This document shows, in pieces, positions 1 to 8,480 of a stretch of DNA of 64,000 bases. Positions within the stretch are counted from its first letter, which is position 1. The number at the start of each line of letters is the position of its first letter. The notes beneath the pieces were generated by a model. The model was not told the DNA's origin. It was given only the letters and a program-made list of their open reading frames with translations, and ran no database searches. The position numbers and the translations under genes were made by a program. Source of the DNA: an uncultured Methanospirillum sp. (GTDB lineage Archaea > Halobacteriota > Methanomicrobia > Methanomicrobiales > Methanospirillaceae); NCBI RefSeq assembly GCF_963668475.1, contig NZ_OY764544.1, positions 3,595,986 through 3,659,985 on the forward strand. The letters run 5' to 3'.

Positions 1-257
1 TCGGTCGGGTGAAAGGTTCACTAGATGACACTACCCGTGAACGGTATACCCGGGAATCCTGGCAGATCCTCTATAACCAGGATCAGAAAAAGATCTTGGA
101 GAAGGCGGCATTCATCATTGCCTCTTCAGAAAACCGTGGAATCCCGGAGGGTGAGATAAGGGATCTCAAGGCGAAGGTCTATGGAGGAGCAATAAAAGAC
201 TTTACCAGCATAGAAAAGCAGACACAGGAACTTGATAAGAGATACAACCCCACCTAA
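1..257 (+). CDS. Hypothetical protein, 5' end outside the window
   Basis: The frame is already open at the left edge. An in-frame GTG occurs at base 9, but no ribosome binding site can be judged, so this is probably the C-terminal part of a longer gene. The visible 80 or so residues are highly charged, rich in Lys, Glu and Gln and predicted helical; I see no signal peptide, membrane segment or known motif. It ends in TAA only 20 bp before the Hsp20-like gene, which has its own GGAG, so the two are probably co-transcribed. I do not recognise the family. Confidence 0.5.
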   Translation, partial: GRVKGSLDDTTRERYTRESWQILYNQDQKKILEKAAFIIASSENRGIPEGEIRDLKAKVYGGAIKDFTSIEKQTQELDKRYNPT

Positions 258-276
258 TAAGGAGAGCGCCACAATC

Positions 277-792
277 ATGAGTGATACCCCACCGGAAGAG
301 TTTAAGAATATCGAGGAACTACTGAAGAAGGTCCTTGGCCAGACACTGGGCACCGGGCAGATCCGCCCTGGTGTTATCGGTGTCAACATCATCCTTGCAG
401 GTGGAATGCCCCCCGGCTTTCCCGGAGGATTTGGCGGAGGGGGTCCGGGACGGGATGTTGAGCATCCCGAGATAGAGGTCATAGAATGGGATGGCAGAGT
501 GATGGCTACATGCGAGATGAAAGGTCTTGCAAATGAACATGTCAGCATCGCGTTTCAGGATAATACCCTCCACATAATTGGGTATGACGGAACCACCCGG
601 TATCGCAGTTCGGCCGTTCTTCCTCCCGTGATTGAGTCCTCCTGCAACCGGACATTTTACAACGGTGTTCTCGAGCTGACCTGGCTGGTCAGGGATATCG
701 AGACACCTGTCCAGACGACTGCAGAGGATGAGACCGAGATATCTGTTACAATATCAGGTGATCAGGAGAATGAAACTCCTGATCACCCATAA
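277..792 (+). CDS. Hsp20/alpha-crystallin-like protein with Gly/Pro-rich linker
   Basis: Protein of 171 residues. I chose the ATG at 277 because GGAGAG at 261-266 precedes it; an upstream in-frame start at 232 would overlap the previous gene. Layout: an acidic helical N-terminus (about residues 1-25), a short hydrophobic stretch, a Gly/Pro/Phe-rich linker (about 48-62), then a beta-rich domain (about 70-150) with alternating hydrophobics resembling an alpha-crystallin domain (EMKGL followed by an L-H-I-I strand). Family knowledge: small heat-shock proteins are ATP-independent holdases; divergent forms with Gly-rich linkers occur in methanogens. The assignment rests on fold-like pattern only. 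Its end overlaps the convergent thioredoxin-like gene by 10 bp. Confidence 0.55.
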   Translation: MSDTPPEEFKNIEELLKKVLGQTLGTGQIRPGVIGVNIILAGGMPPGFPGGFGGGGPGRDVEHPEIEVIEWDGRVMATCEMKGLANEHVSIAFQDNTLHIIGYDGTTRYRSSAVLPPVIESSCNRTFYNGVLELTWLVRDIETPVQTTAEDETEISVTISGDQENETPDHP

Positions 793-1175
793 CCACTAAT
801 TTCGTATTCTATTTCGGTAGACCGCAGACGGCACTCGTCACCGTTTTGCACCATCTCCTCAACCATTTTTTTCAGCATTGCAGGGAAGACTGCACCAACT
901 CTTGTCTGGATTGGCTTACCACCGCAGAAGTAGATAAATGTCGGGGTTGCCATGACGCCATACCGCTCGGCGATCCAGCCGGACGTAAGGATATTCAGCC
1001 TGAAGAACCTGACTGATGGTGAGAACTCTCGTGCCAGTTCCTCAACATGCGGCTCCATCTGGGTGCAGTGCCTGCAGGTCGGACTGAAGAACATCACAAG
1101 AACCGGCTCGCTGTTTCTCTCTACTGCATGCTCCCACCCACGATCATCGATCTCTGAGACTTTTGTTTCTGTCAT
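783..1175 (-). CDS. Thioredoxin-family protein (CRHC active site)
   Basis: Protein of 130 residues with a thioredoxin fold. The redox motif C-R-H-C is at residues 34-37 after a predicted beta strand (VLVMFF), and the cis-proline motif ATPTF is at about 76-80, both where thioredoxins have them. There is no signal peptide, so it is cytosolic. The dipeptide between the cysteines (Arg-His) is neither the thioredoxin GP nor the glutaredoxin PY, so the partner is unknown; a general protein disulfide reductase or a redox helper for metalloenzymes is plausible. Residues 108-130 extend beyond the core fold. Monocistronic, convergent with the Hsp20-like gene. Confidence 0.8.
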   Translation of the reverse strand: MTETKVSEIDDRGWEHAVERNSEPVLVMFFSPTCRHCTQMEPHVEELAREFSPSVRFFRLNILTSGWIAERYGVMATPTFIYFCGGKPIQTRVGAVFPAMLKKMVEEMVQNGDECRLRSTEIEYEISGYG

Positions 1176-1228
1176 ATGATGGTGATAGAACAGGAGAACT
1201 CATAAACCTGTGTTTACCATGGTGAACG

Positions 1229-1471
1229 ATGATGGCTGATGATCATTCACCTGGCAGGGGAGTAGAGCATGAACCTGAAAAAAGCATTCCGGTGAATGTT
1301 CCGGTTCCATTCCCGCTTCTTGTAACCCTTGATGCAGCAGCCGGGTTGATGGAGATAAGCAGGGAAGAGATGATTCTGATGATTCTTACACGATGGGGCC
1401 GTGAGCAGACTCTTCCCCTGTATGGTGAGGACAAACTCTGCAGCCTGAAACCCGGGTCAGATATCTCCTGA
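1229..1471 (+). CDS. Small hypothetical protein
   Basis: Encodes 80 residues starting at one of two adjacent ATGs (1229 or 1232). The N-terminal third is polar (His, Glu, Pro). The central part (about residues 28-60) has a hydrophobic helix pattern with LDAAAGLMEIS followed by a Met/Ile-rich helix, suggestive of a small helical DNA- or protein-binding domain, but no family is recognised. It is flanked by the divergent thioredoxin-like gene and the downstream nifB. Coding status rests on an uninterrupted frame of reasonable codon use and the absence of a better frame on either strand. Confidence 0.5.
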   Translation: MMADDHSPGRGVEHEPEKSIPVNVPVPFPLLVTLDAAAGLMEISREEMILMILTRWGREQTLPLYGEDKLCSLKPGSDIS

Positions 1472-1563
1472 TTTCCCCTTGTATCTCTTTGGAAAACCGA
1501 ATAGTTCTGAGTTTCCTGGATGCCGCATCATAAATAGCTGAACGTCAGACGTAAGAGATACGT

Positions 1564-2466
1564 ATGCCTGATGAATCATACCGGGAAGCAGAGGTTGACG
1601 GCACCATCGTAAAATGGGATCCTGACCAGATGCGGAAGATTCAGGAGCACCCCTGCTATAGTGAGAAGGCTAGTCACACCTTTGGGAGAGCACATCTCCC
1701 GGTCGCTCCCAAATGCAATATCCAGTGTAACTATTGTGTCCGGAAGTTTGACTGTGTGAACGAGAGCAGGCCCGGGGTTACCAGCGAGATACTCAATCCT
1801 GAACAGGCACTTCAGAAGATCACTGGTATCATTGCTGAACATCCGTATATCAAGGTCGTCGGAATTGCAGGACCTGGAGATCCCCTCTTCAATGATGCAA
1901 CATTCGAGACATTCAGGCTGATCCATGAGAAATTTCCCGATCTGATCCTCTGTGTCAGCACAAACGGACTTCTGCTCCCTGACAAGATCGATCTCCTTGA
2001 AAAGTACGGGGTTACCAATGTCACCGTTACCATGAACGCCCTGGATCCTGATGTCGCAGCAGAGATCTATCAGTTCATAAACTACCAGGGGAAGCGGTAT
2101 GACTCAGGCAGGGAGATGGGTGAACTTCTCATCAGCAAACAGATCGAGGGTATCCGCCTTGCTGTAGAGCGCAAGATGCTCGTCAAGGTAAACACGGTGT
2201 ACATTCCAGGGATCAATGATTCACAGATCCTTGAGATAGCAAAGAAGATCAGTTCCATGGGTGTATACATCCACAATATCATCCCGCTCATCTCACAGGC
2301 AAAATTTGCACACATCAAGCCTCCGACCCTAGAAGAAAAACTTGCGATGCAGGAACGATGTAAACCATACGTGAAGCAGATGTCGCACTGCCAGCGGTGC
2401 CGTGCTGATGCAGTTGGCTGTCTTGGCAAGGACATCAATCCCTGCACCGGGCACAAGAGCCAGTAA
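1564..2466 (+). CDS. nifB: NifB-like radical SAM protein (FeMo-cofactor core synthesis)
   Basis: Protein of 300 residues. The radical SAM motif C-x3-C-x2-C lies at residues 51, 55 and 58 (CNIQCNYC), followed by NifB-typical context: RPGV after the cluster, GIAGPGDPL for SAM binding, and a Cys-rich C-terminus (about 273-295). Family knowledge: NifB fuses two 4Fe-4S clusters and inserts a SAM-derived carbide to make NifB-co, the precursor of FeMo-co. This is the short archaeal form without a NifX-like domain. No other nif gene is in the window, and the neighbours (a hypothetical protein and an exported TPR protein) are unrelated. The ATG at 1564 follows GAGAT. Confidence 0.88.
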   Translation: MPDESYREAEVDGTIVKWDPDQMRKIQEHPCYSEKASHTFGRAHLPVAPKCNIQCNYCVRKFDCVNESRPGVTSEILNPEQALQKITGIIAEHPYIKVVGIAGPGDPLFNDATFETFRLIHEKFPDLILCVSTNGLLLPDKIDLLEKYGVTNVTVTMNALDPDVAAEIYQFINYQGKRYDSGREMGELLISKQIEGIRLAVERKMLVKVNTVYIPGINDSQILEIAKKISSMGVYIHNIIPLISQAKFAHIKPPTLEEKLAMQERCKPYVKQMSHCQRCRADAVGCLGKDINPCTGHKSQ

Positions 2467-2553
2467 CCAGGGATACATTCCCATATCTTTTTTGGATAAT
2501 ACGCCGAACAGATGCATACCATCCCCCCGGCTGGTTGACTCGGAGGTCTTTGA

Positions 2554-3927
2554 ATGCGGTCGCTCCTGCCTGTACTCTTGCTAATCATACTCCTGTTTAT
2601 GCCACACTGGTCTGTAGCAGATGAAAATACATCTGTCATGCAGAATAATACAGTCAGTATTGAAGATCTGGTGAAGGAGAATGATCTGGTTTTAGCCCAG
2701 GATCCAAAGAACCAGACCGCTCTTATGTACAGGGCACTAATTTTTTACAACGCAGAAAAGTATTCCGAAGCGATAAACGCATCTGAGATCCTTCTTTCAG
2801 TTAATTCAAGTTGTTCTTTTGCCTGGCATATCATCGGAACGTCGTGGGGGAATCTTGGAGATCAGGCAAAAGCGGTAGAGGCATTTGGCAAAGCGGCAGC
2901 ACTAGCGCCCGGAGATCCCAACGAGTACAATGTGCAAGGTGTCGCCTACTCTAAGAGCGGGCAGTACCCTGATGCTGTAACTGCATTTCAGAAGGCCACC
3001 ACAATGAAACCGGATTATTCCACTGCATGGAATAATCTCGGGGTTACCTACCGCTACATGAATGAGACCGAAAAAGGGATTGAAGCAATTAATAAAGCGA
3101 TTGCTGTTGATCCTGAACAGGCTTCATTCTTTGCCAACAAGGGTTACCTGCTTCTGGATAAGAAGGATTACACCGGGGCGATCGTTGCTGCATCTGCGGC
3201 TAAAAAGATCCAGATGACCAATGTTCCCCAGTGGTTCGTTGCCGGGGATGCGTATTTTGCACAACAGGATTATAAAGACGCTTTCTACTCCTATGATGGC
3301 GGCTTTACCACGATGCAGAAGAACGATCTCTGGTACTACCAGGGGATAAAAAATACCAGGATCACCCAGAACATGGAGCCGGTTGAGGCATATTACCAGT
3401 CGGTAGCCTCAAATGTCAGGTTCACCGGAGAATGGGACCGGGTGACCGTTATCGAATATAAACTTAAGAGGTACAAGGACACCCTCGATGTCTACGATCA
3501 GGTGATGACGATAAGTTCTGACCCCGGTGAGGCATGGCGGAGGAAGGGCTACACAGCCCTGAAGATTGAGGAGTACAAGAGTGCCCAAGATGCATACACC
3601 AGGGCAAGAGAACTTCTGCCAGATGATTCTGATGTCATCGCTTCGCTCGGGTATGCAAACGGGAAACTCGGCGATTACCTGACCGCGATGAATCAGATCG
3701 ATGAGGGCCTGAAATTAAATCCGAATAATGGACGGGCATATATGCAGAAAGGGGAGATCCATTCAATGTACGGAGAGAAGAAAGAAGCTGCAGATGCATT
3801 TAGCAAAGCACTCGAAAAGGATCCCCACAATTCTGATATCTTCAATGCCCTGCAGGGTATCCAGATGTCCCAGGGTGATTACCTGGGGGCAGCAATTAAT
3901 TTCTTCAGGGGAGTTATCGGATTTTAA
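2554..3927 (+). CDS. Exported TPR-repeat protein
   Basis: Protein of 457 residues. The N-terminus is a signal peptide (basic start, hydrophobic run to about residue 22, then a polar Asn/Thr-rich stretch). The rest is about ten tetratricopeptide repeats with the usual W-x2-G-x2-G/Y-x7-A-x3-F/Y-x2-A-x4-P pattern; GKAAALAPGD and KATTMKPDYS are typical helix-B ends. It is likely anchored or secreted under the S-layer and used for protein-protein assembly. A T-rich run follows the stop. Two smaller paralogues occur at 10497 and 20101. No catalytic domain was seen. Confidence 0.85.
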   Translation: MRSLLPVLLLIILLFMPHWSVADENTSVMQNNTVSIEDLVKENDLVLAQDPKNQTALMYRALIFYNAEKYSEAINASEILLSVNSSCSFAWHIIGTSWGNLGDQAKAVEAFGKAAALAPGDPNEYNVQGVAYSKSGQYPDAVTAFQKATTMKPDYSTAWNNLGVTYRYMNETEKGIEAINKAIAVDPEQASFFANKGYLLLDKKDYTGAIVAASAAKKIQMTNVPQWFVAGDAYFAQQDYKDAFYSYDGGFTTMQKNDLWYYQGIKNTRITQNMEPVEAYYQSVASNVRFTGEWDRVTVIEYKLKRYKDTLDVYDQVMTISSDPGEAWRRKGYTALKIEEYKSAQDAYTRARELLPDDSDVIASLGYANGKLGDYLTAMNQIDEGLKLNPNNGRAYMQKGEIHSMYGEKKEAADAFSKALEKDPHNSDIFNALQGIQMSQGDYLGAAINFFRGVIGF

Positions 3928-3958
3928 TTTTTGTTACAATAATCGTTATTCTACAGAA

Positions 3959-4282
3959 TTACTCGTGATATCTTCCGATATCAGGATCTGATATCCCCAT
4001 CTTTCGATCCAGTGCAATGAGCAGGCGGTTTAACGTCCTTCTCACTTCAGTATACTGTTCTTTATCCATAGGGCTGCCAGCCTGATGCCACATAATCTGT
4101 TGTCTGAGTATACTAACCAGTTCTTCGATCTCGGTTCCTTTAAATTGCGCAGGGATTATGAGATCTGAAAAGTAATCCTGTGCTCCCATCCATGCCCGGT
4201 CCGGAGGGAGAGAGAATTTTGTTACGATGTGGGAGATATTGATGAAAAAACCACGTCCAAATCTGCTTTGGGATACTGCCAT
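3959..4282 (-). CDS. Conserved-looking hypothetical protein, downstream of geranylgeranyl reductase
   Basis: Protein of 107 residues. The start is ATG at 4282 because GGAAGGAG lies 8 nt upstream; the GTG at 4288 is less well placed. The N-terminal half is mixed beta with a Gly-Arg-Gly-Phe-Phe stretch; the C-terminal half (about 50-95) is an amphipathic helical region containing EELVSILRQQI and a second helix rich in Arg/Leu. No signal peptide or Cys motif. It lies 35 bp behind the geranylgeranyl-reductase-like gene on the same strand and is probably cotranscribed with it. I do not recognise the family. Confidence 0.6.
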   Translation of the reverse strand: MAVSQSRFGRGFFINISHIVTKFSLPPDRAWMGAQDYFSDLIIPAQFKGTEIEELVSILRQQIMWHQAGSPMDKEQYTEVRRTLNRLLIALDRKMGISDPDIGRYHE

Positions 4283-4317
4283 GATCACTTCTCCTTCCGG
4301 CTGCCCAATAAACCTGT

Positions 4318-5475
4318 TTACCTGATAATTGATCTGAGAGCTGACCTGAGAAAAATTCCTCCAGCTCTGTACATTGAGGGATGCAGGAGAAGGGACTGGA
4401 GCAGTCTTCCTGGCCTGTCCATATCTCCTTTCTGAACAATCAGATCCCTGATGTCAGGGCTGCTCATCACCGAGATGATCTGCTCCATCTCAGCCTGGGT
4501 GATCTGTTGTCTATATTTGAATGCTGCATATCCAATCTTCAGTTCTTTTCCGATGTCACCCCGCCATCGTCTCTCATAAGCAGAGAGGAATGCAGGATCT
4601 GTTTGTTCTGCATCACAGGCGAGTGTGGCTACAGCCGCAGCATGACGGGCAGCCCTGATCCCTGTGTATACACCACCACCAGAGGTTGGTTTTGCCATCG
4701 CTGCAGCGTCACCGGCTACCATGATACCTTCTGCAACGGTGTTTTTCAGGGTTCCAAGCGGTATCGTTCCACTTACGAACTGAACGTGTTGTGATCCGAA
4801 CCCTGATATGAACTGTTCAAACTTCTCCCTGACATTGGTTATGCCGCACATTCCGACCCTGGCACGTCCGTCGCCCATCGGAATCACCCAACCAAAAAAT
4901 TCCGGCGATGCGTTTGGATAAATTGCAACCTTATTCTGATCAGTTTCATAGGCAAGGTCGCACTGCAGCCCCGAGAGATACACCGGAGCACGGGGTAATC
5001 CAGCCATCCTGCCTATTGTTGCTCTTGGTCCGTCTGCTGCTATTAGTACCCGGTATCTGATCTCCTCAAGTCCCCGTTGTCCTCTTACCTGCAGCCGGTG
5101 CCGGTGGTGATCCAAAGCATATGCCAGTGTCTTGAGCTGGATCTCTGCACCGGCATCAGCTGCTGCATATCCCATCTCCTGGTCGAGAAGGGCCCTGTCA
5201 ACCACGTATGCTTTCGTCTTCCCGGCATCAAAGGAGAGCGTCGCATTCTCGGTAGTAACCGTTGCTCCTGATACGGTGTTCAGGACCGAACGGGTGCTGA
5301 CCCTGCATTCATCAAATGCTGAGCATGAGAGCAGACCTGCACACTGAACCGGAACACCGATGTGTGCCTGCTCTTCTATGAGCAGGACACTGAGGCCGGC
5401 CTTTGCACACGACTCTGCAGCAGCTGAGCCTGCCGGTCCTGCGCCAACCACCACGACATCATAATTCCGGTCCAT
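4318..5475 (-). CDS. Geranylgeranyl reductase family FAD-dependent oxidoreductase
   Basis: Protein of 385 residues. The Rossmann dinucleotide motif GAGPAG is at residues 11-16, followed by an acidic residue after LLIEE; a second FAD motif, GDAAAMAKPTSGGG, lies at about 270. The substrate-side pattern F-G-W-x3-G-x-G-x-A-x-V-G matches the family's conserved segment. Family knowledge: these enzymes saturate geranylgeranyl chains of archaeal ether lipids (digeranylgeranylglycerophospholipid reductase) or related isoprenoids, with reduced ferredoxin or F420 chemistry. Membrane association is likely. Which isoprenoid it reduces cannot be told from sequence; methanogens often carry several paralogues. 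Confidence 0.82.
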   Translation of the reverse strand: MDRNYDVVVVGAGPAGSAAAESCAKAGLSVLLIEEQAHIGVPVQCAGLLSCSAFDECRVSTRSVLNTVSGATVTTENATLSFDAGKTKAYVVDRALLDQEMGYAAADAGAEIQLKTLAYALDHHRHRLQVRGQRGLEEIRYRVLIAADGPRATIGRMAGLPRAPVYLSGLQCDLAYETDQNKVAIYPNASPEFFGWVIPMGDGRARVGMCGITNVREKFEQFISGFGSQHVQFVSGTIPLGTLKNTVAEGIMVAGDAAAMAKPTSGGGVYTGIRAARHAAAVATLACDAEQTDPAFLSAYERRWRGDIGKELKIGYAAFKYRQQITQAEMEQIISVMSSPDIRDLIVQKGDMDRPGRLLQSLLLHPSMYRAGGIFLRSALRSIIR

Positions 5476-5560
5476 ACTGCCTCAGTATCTGATGCTCTGA
5501 CCTATGAATCCTCTGAACTTCCTGCATCATTATGGTCAGGAAGACCTAATGGGTTAGGAT

Positions 5561-5923
5561 ATGGTCCGGGAACCCGAGTTCAGGTGGAAGCAGTGTATTA
5601 TCATCAGAAATGATGTGAAGATGAGTTGTGGGAAGAAGTGTGCCCAGGCCGGTCATGCTGCAATCGTAGCTTATGAGAAAGCGGATGCCTCCTCAAAGAA
5701 AGCATGGATGAACGAAGGTCAGAAGAAGGTAGTGCTGAAGGCCAACGATGAGCGTACCCTCTTCGAGATGAAAAGCATCGCTGAGGCTGCAGGTATTTCG
5801 GCAGCCCTGATCCAGGATGCAGGAATGACCGAGATTCCTCCCGGCACGATCACTGCCCTCGGGCTTGGCCCGGCAAAGAGCGAAGAACTTGATAAAATAA
5901 CGGGAAATCTTACTCTTTTATGA
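5561..5923 (+). CDS. pth2: Peptidyl-tRNA hydrolase, archaeal/eukaryotic type
   Basis: Protein of 120 residues, the normal length for Pth2. Diagnostic pattern: KQCIIIRNDVKMSCGKKCAQ followed by GHAA, then KVVLKANDE, an EAAGI-x-AALIQDAG segment, and PG-x-x-TALGLGP near the C-terminus. The enzyme cleaves the ester bond of peptidyl-tRNA to recycle tRNA released from stalled ribosomes. Its stop overlaps the truD start (ATGA, 5920-5923), so the two tRNA-related genes are translationally coupled. Confidence 0.95.
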   Translation: MVREPEFRWKQCIIIRNDVKMSCGKKCAQAGHAAIVAYEKADASSKKAWMNEGQKKVVLKANDERTLFEMKSIAEAAGISAALIQDAGMTEIPPGTITALGLGPAKSEELDKITGNLTLL

Positions 5924-7194
5924 GAAAAAGTCCGTTTCCCATTGACCATACGTTAGGCCTTTCCTGGTACATATCAGATCAGGATGGTATTGGAGGGCGC
6001 CTCAAGGCAGAACCTGAAGATTTTTTGGTCGAGGAGATTGCAGAAACCCCTGTACCATCCGGGACTGGTCCGTACCTGATCTGCAGGCTGACCAAGAAGA
6101 ACTGGGATCAGCAGCGTGCGATCAAGGAGATCGCAGGGCGGCTCGGGATGAGCCACCAGAGGATCGGGTTTGCCGGAACCAAGGACAAACGAGCGGTTAC
6201 CACCCAGTATATCTCTATCTATAAGGCTGACCCTGCTGTCATCCAGGCTCTTGTGATCCCTGACATGACCATTGAACCGGTCGGTGCGTCTGAACATCAG
6301 ATCTCGCTCGGCGATCTCAAAGGGAACCAGTTTCAGATATCACTTGCTGATTTTGAACTGCTGAAACCTGATTCAGATCCGCAGGATATTCTAACAGGAC
6401 TATCAGGAGGAGTCCCAAATTACTTCGGGTACCAGCGGTTTGGTGTTCAGCGGCCGGTCACCCACCTTACCGGGCTTGACATCCTTCGTGGTTCATACGA
6501 GGATGCTGTCAAAACTTTTGTGAGCACTCCTTCCACAGGAGAGAGCGGAGAGTATGCCGAGGGACGGAGATACTATGCCGAGACTGGTGATGCCAAAGAA
6601 TCTCTTCACAGAATCCCGGTCCGTCTCTCACTTGAACGGTCGTTGCTTCACCATCTGGTGAGCAGGCCCGGGGATTTTGCAGGTGCTTTTCATGCCTTCC
6701 CAAGAACTCTCAGATCCATGTTTGTAAGTGCAGTTCAGTCCTGGCTCTTCAACCGTGCCCTGAGCATGAGGATCGAGGAGGGAAGGGGTCTTGACGATCC
6801 GAGAGAAGGGGATCGGATTGTGTATCCGGATGGCCGCTCTGACATTGTCACTGCAGGGACGGCCAGGATGGCAGCCATGCAGGTGAAGCGGGATAGGTGC
6901 CGGCTCGCAATCTTCATGCATGGTTCTGAACCTGTTGAAGCTGCCGGGCCCGATGATCGGAACATGGCCTGGCTGATGGAGGAGGAAGGAATCACCAGTG
7001 AAATGTTCGGGACTGCATCAACATTTCTGGAGACCAGATTCTCTGGTGCACCAAGGTCAATCCTGATCAATTCGGATATTGATATTAAAAAGGATGAAAA
7101 CAGGATGATATTCTCGTTCTCACTTCAGCCAGGTCAGTATGCAACCACCCTGCTCCGTGAGATCATGAAGACAGATCCAATCAGGATGATCTGA
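5920..7194 (+). CDS. truD: tRNA pseudouridine synthase D
   Basis: Protein of 424 residues, the usual archaeal TruD length. The N-terminal catalytic region carries EDFLVEEI and then GFAGTKDKRAVTTQ with the presumed catalytic Asp at residue 89. Further family motifs are GNQFQI, PNYFGYQRFG and, at the C-terminus, FSFSLQPGQYATTLLRE. Family knowledge: TruD converts U13 of tRNA to pseudouridine (archaeal versions can also act at U35 of pre-tRNA-Tyr). The TruD insertion domain lies at about residues 160-300. Start ATG overlaps the pth2 stop. Confidence 0.95.
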   Translation: MRKSPFPIDHTLGLSWYISDQDGIGGRLKAEPEDFLVEEIAETPVPSGTGPYLICRLTKKNWDQQRAIKEIAGRLGMSHQRIGFAGTKDKRAVTTQYISIYKADPAVIQALVIPDMTIEPVGASEHQISLGDLKGNQFQISLADFELLKPDSDPQDILTGLSGGVPNYFGYQRFGVQRPVTHLTGLDILRGSYEDAVKTFVSTPSTGESGEYAEGRRYYAETGDAKESLHRIPVRLSLERSLLHHLVSRPGDFAGAFHAFPRTLRSMFVSAVQSWLFNRALSMRIEEGRGLDDPREGDRIVYPDGRSDIVTAGTARMAAMQVKRDRCRLAIFMHGSEPVEAAGPDDRNMAWLMEEEGITSEMFGTASTFLETRFSGAPRSILINSDIDIKKDENRMIFSFSLQPGQYATTLLREIMKTDPIRMI

Positions 7195-7216
7195 TCAGAT
7201 CTCCACAACACACAAT

Positions 7217-7897
7217 TCAGGTCCGGCGAACTGTATATTCGGTGATCAGGTTCTCACCGGCAAGATAATTTTTCTTCAGTTCAAGCCTGATAAGGTCGTC
7301 CACAGATCGTGTTGGAAGCCCGCCGACCAGGGAGGGTGTGTCAGTACCTCCTGCAATGAACGGAAGGTGGATGAGAACTATCTCATCAATAAGACCAAGA
7401 GAGAACATCTGCCCGTTCAATGTTGAACCACCCTCGATCATCAGTTGCCTGACCCCATAGACTGATGAGAGACGGGTCAGTAATAGAGCGAGATCGACCT
7501 TTTCTTCTCCTGTAATCTCGATGATTACCCCTTTCTCTCTGAGTACTGCAATCTTTTCCTCATCAGCCTGCTTGCTGACCGCTATGATGGTTGGTGAGTC
7601 TGGTGAAAGCACGTTGGCATCGGGTGATATATCTGCACGTGAGGAGGGGATTACCCGAATCGGGTTCTTTCCCTGGACATGCCTCACGGTCAGGAATGAG
7701 TTGTCGATCCGTATGGTATTTGACCCGACCATGATTGCATCAGAATCAGCCCTGATTCGGTGGAGCAGGACCTCAGCCTCATGTGACATAAACTGCATAA
7801 GAAGCTTGGATGAGGCACCCCGGGTCACAGTTAATTTTCCGTCAACAGTCACCTCAGAGACGAGTACAACATGAGGACGGTTCTGATCTCCAGACAT
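7217..7897 (-). CDS. RibD C-domain-type pyrimidine reductase (riboflavin/F420 pathway)
   Basis: About 226 residues from the ATG at 7897, chosen because homologues begin close to the HVVLVSEVTVDGKL strand and a TATA-like AGTTTAAAT lies about 30 bp upstream; in-frame starts at 7906 and 7927 are possible. Family features: VTVDGKL, IMVGSNTIRIDN and MIEGGSTLNGQ (NADPH/substrate loop). Family knowledge: the archaeal enzyme reduces 2,5-diamino-6-ribosylamino-4(3H)-pyrimidinone 5'-phosphate, an early step toward riboflavin, FAD and F420. There is no deaminase domain, as usual in archaea. Convergent with truD, monocistronic. Confidence 0.85.
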   Translation of the reverse strand: MSGDQNRPHVVLVSEVTVDGKLTVTRGASSKLLMQFMSHEAEVLLHRIRADSDAIMVGSNTIRIDNSFLTVRHVQGKNPIRVIPSSRADISPDANVLSPDSPTIIAVSKQADEEKIAVLREKGVIIEITGEEKVDLALLLTRLSSVYGVRQLMIEGGSTLNGQMFSLGLIDEIVLIHLPFIAGGTDTPSLVGGLPTRSVDDLIRLELKKNYLAGENLITEYTVRRT

Positions 7898-8007
7898 TCG
7901 TACCATCACTATTGGTAGTGAGCCCAATTTAAACTGGTCCTTGGCACCAGGTTCTCTCAGCCTCCCGATCGGAGAGGTAAAATAGTTTCGCTGTCTGATC
8001 TCTCGGT

Positions 8008-8340
8008 ATGGGAGAAGAACTTCAGGACATGAAGGGGAAGATACTCAAACCGACAGAATTGGTCAGATACCAGGATGGAAGCGTCGTGAGCCGGATGATA
8101 ACATATACACCCCAGGGAACAATCACCATGTTCGCGTTTGCAGCAGGATCGGGTTTGTCAGAGCACACAGCCCCGTTCGATGCCGTGCTTCAGGTTCTTG
8201 AAGGTGCAGCCGAAGTAACCCTTGCCGGTGAGAACTTCCAGGTTGGATCTGGTGATATGATCATTCTTCCTGCTACTATTCCTCATGCAGTCCATGCTTC
8301 GATCCCCTTTAAGATGATGCTCACCATGATCCATGCATGA
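8008..8340 (+). CDS. Cupin-domain protein
   Basis: Protein of 110 residues with a single cupin barrel: G-x-GLSEHTAP contributes one His to the metal-binding motif 1, and motif 2 is GDMIILPATIPHAV with a further His. Such small cupins bind one divalent metal and act as isomerases, dioxygenases or sensors; nothing here specifies the substrate. It is isolated between the divergent reductase gene and the CDP-alcohol transferase. Function beyond fold is unknown. Confidence 0.8.
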   Translation: MGEELQDMKGKILKPTELVRYQDGSVVSRMITYTPQGTITMFAFAAGSGLSEHTAPFDAVLQVLEGAAEVTLAGENFQVGSGDMIILPATIPHAVHASIPFKMMLTMIHA

Positions 8341-8480
8341 CTGCCCCTATCCTCCTCGGTTTTCTGTGGAAAAGTTCATGACACAAAGCATAACCGATCT
8401 GACTTCTTCTGAGTACTACCAATCCTGTCTCAACTGTTCAGTTCTTCTGAACCGGAAGATGGGGTGAGGGACAATATAGG

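Noticed and set aside
126..548. 140-codon minus-strand frame opposite the Hsp20-like gene
   Set aside because: It is antisense to a frame with better protein features and a ribosome binding site; its Pro/Ser-rich translation mirrors the Gly-rich linker.
2082..2639. 185-codon minus-strand frame across the end of nifB
   Set aside because: Antisense to nifB and to the TPR gene start; the translation has no family features and is rich in Cys, Arg and Ser, typical of shadow frames.
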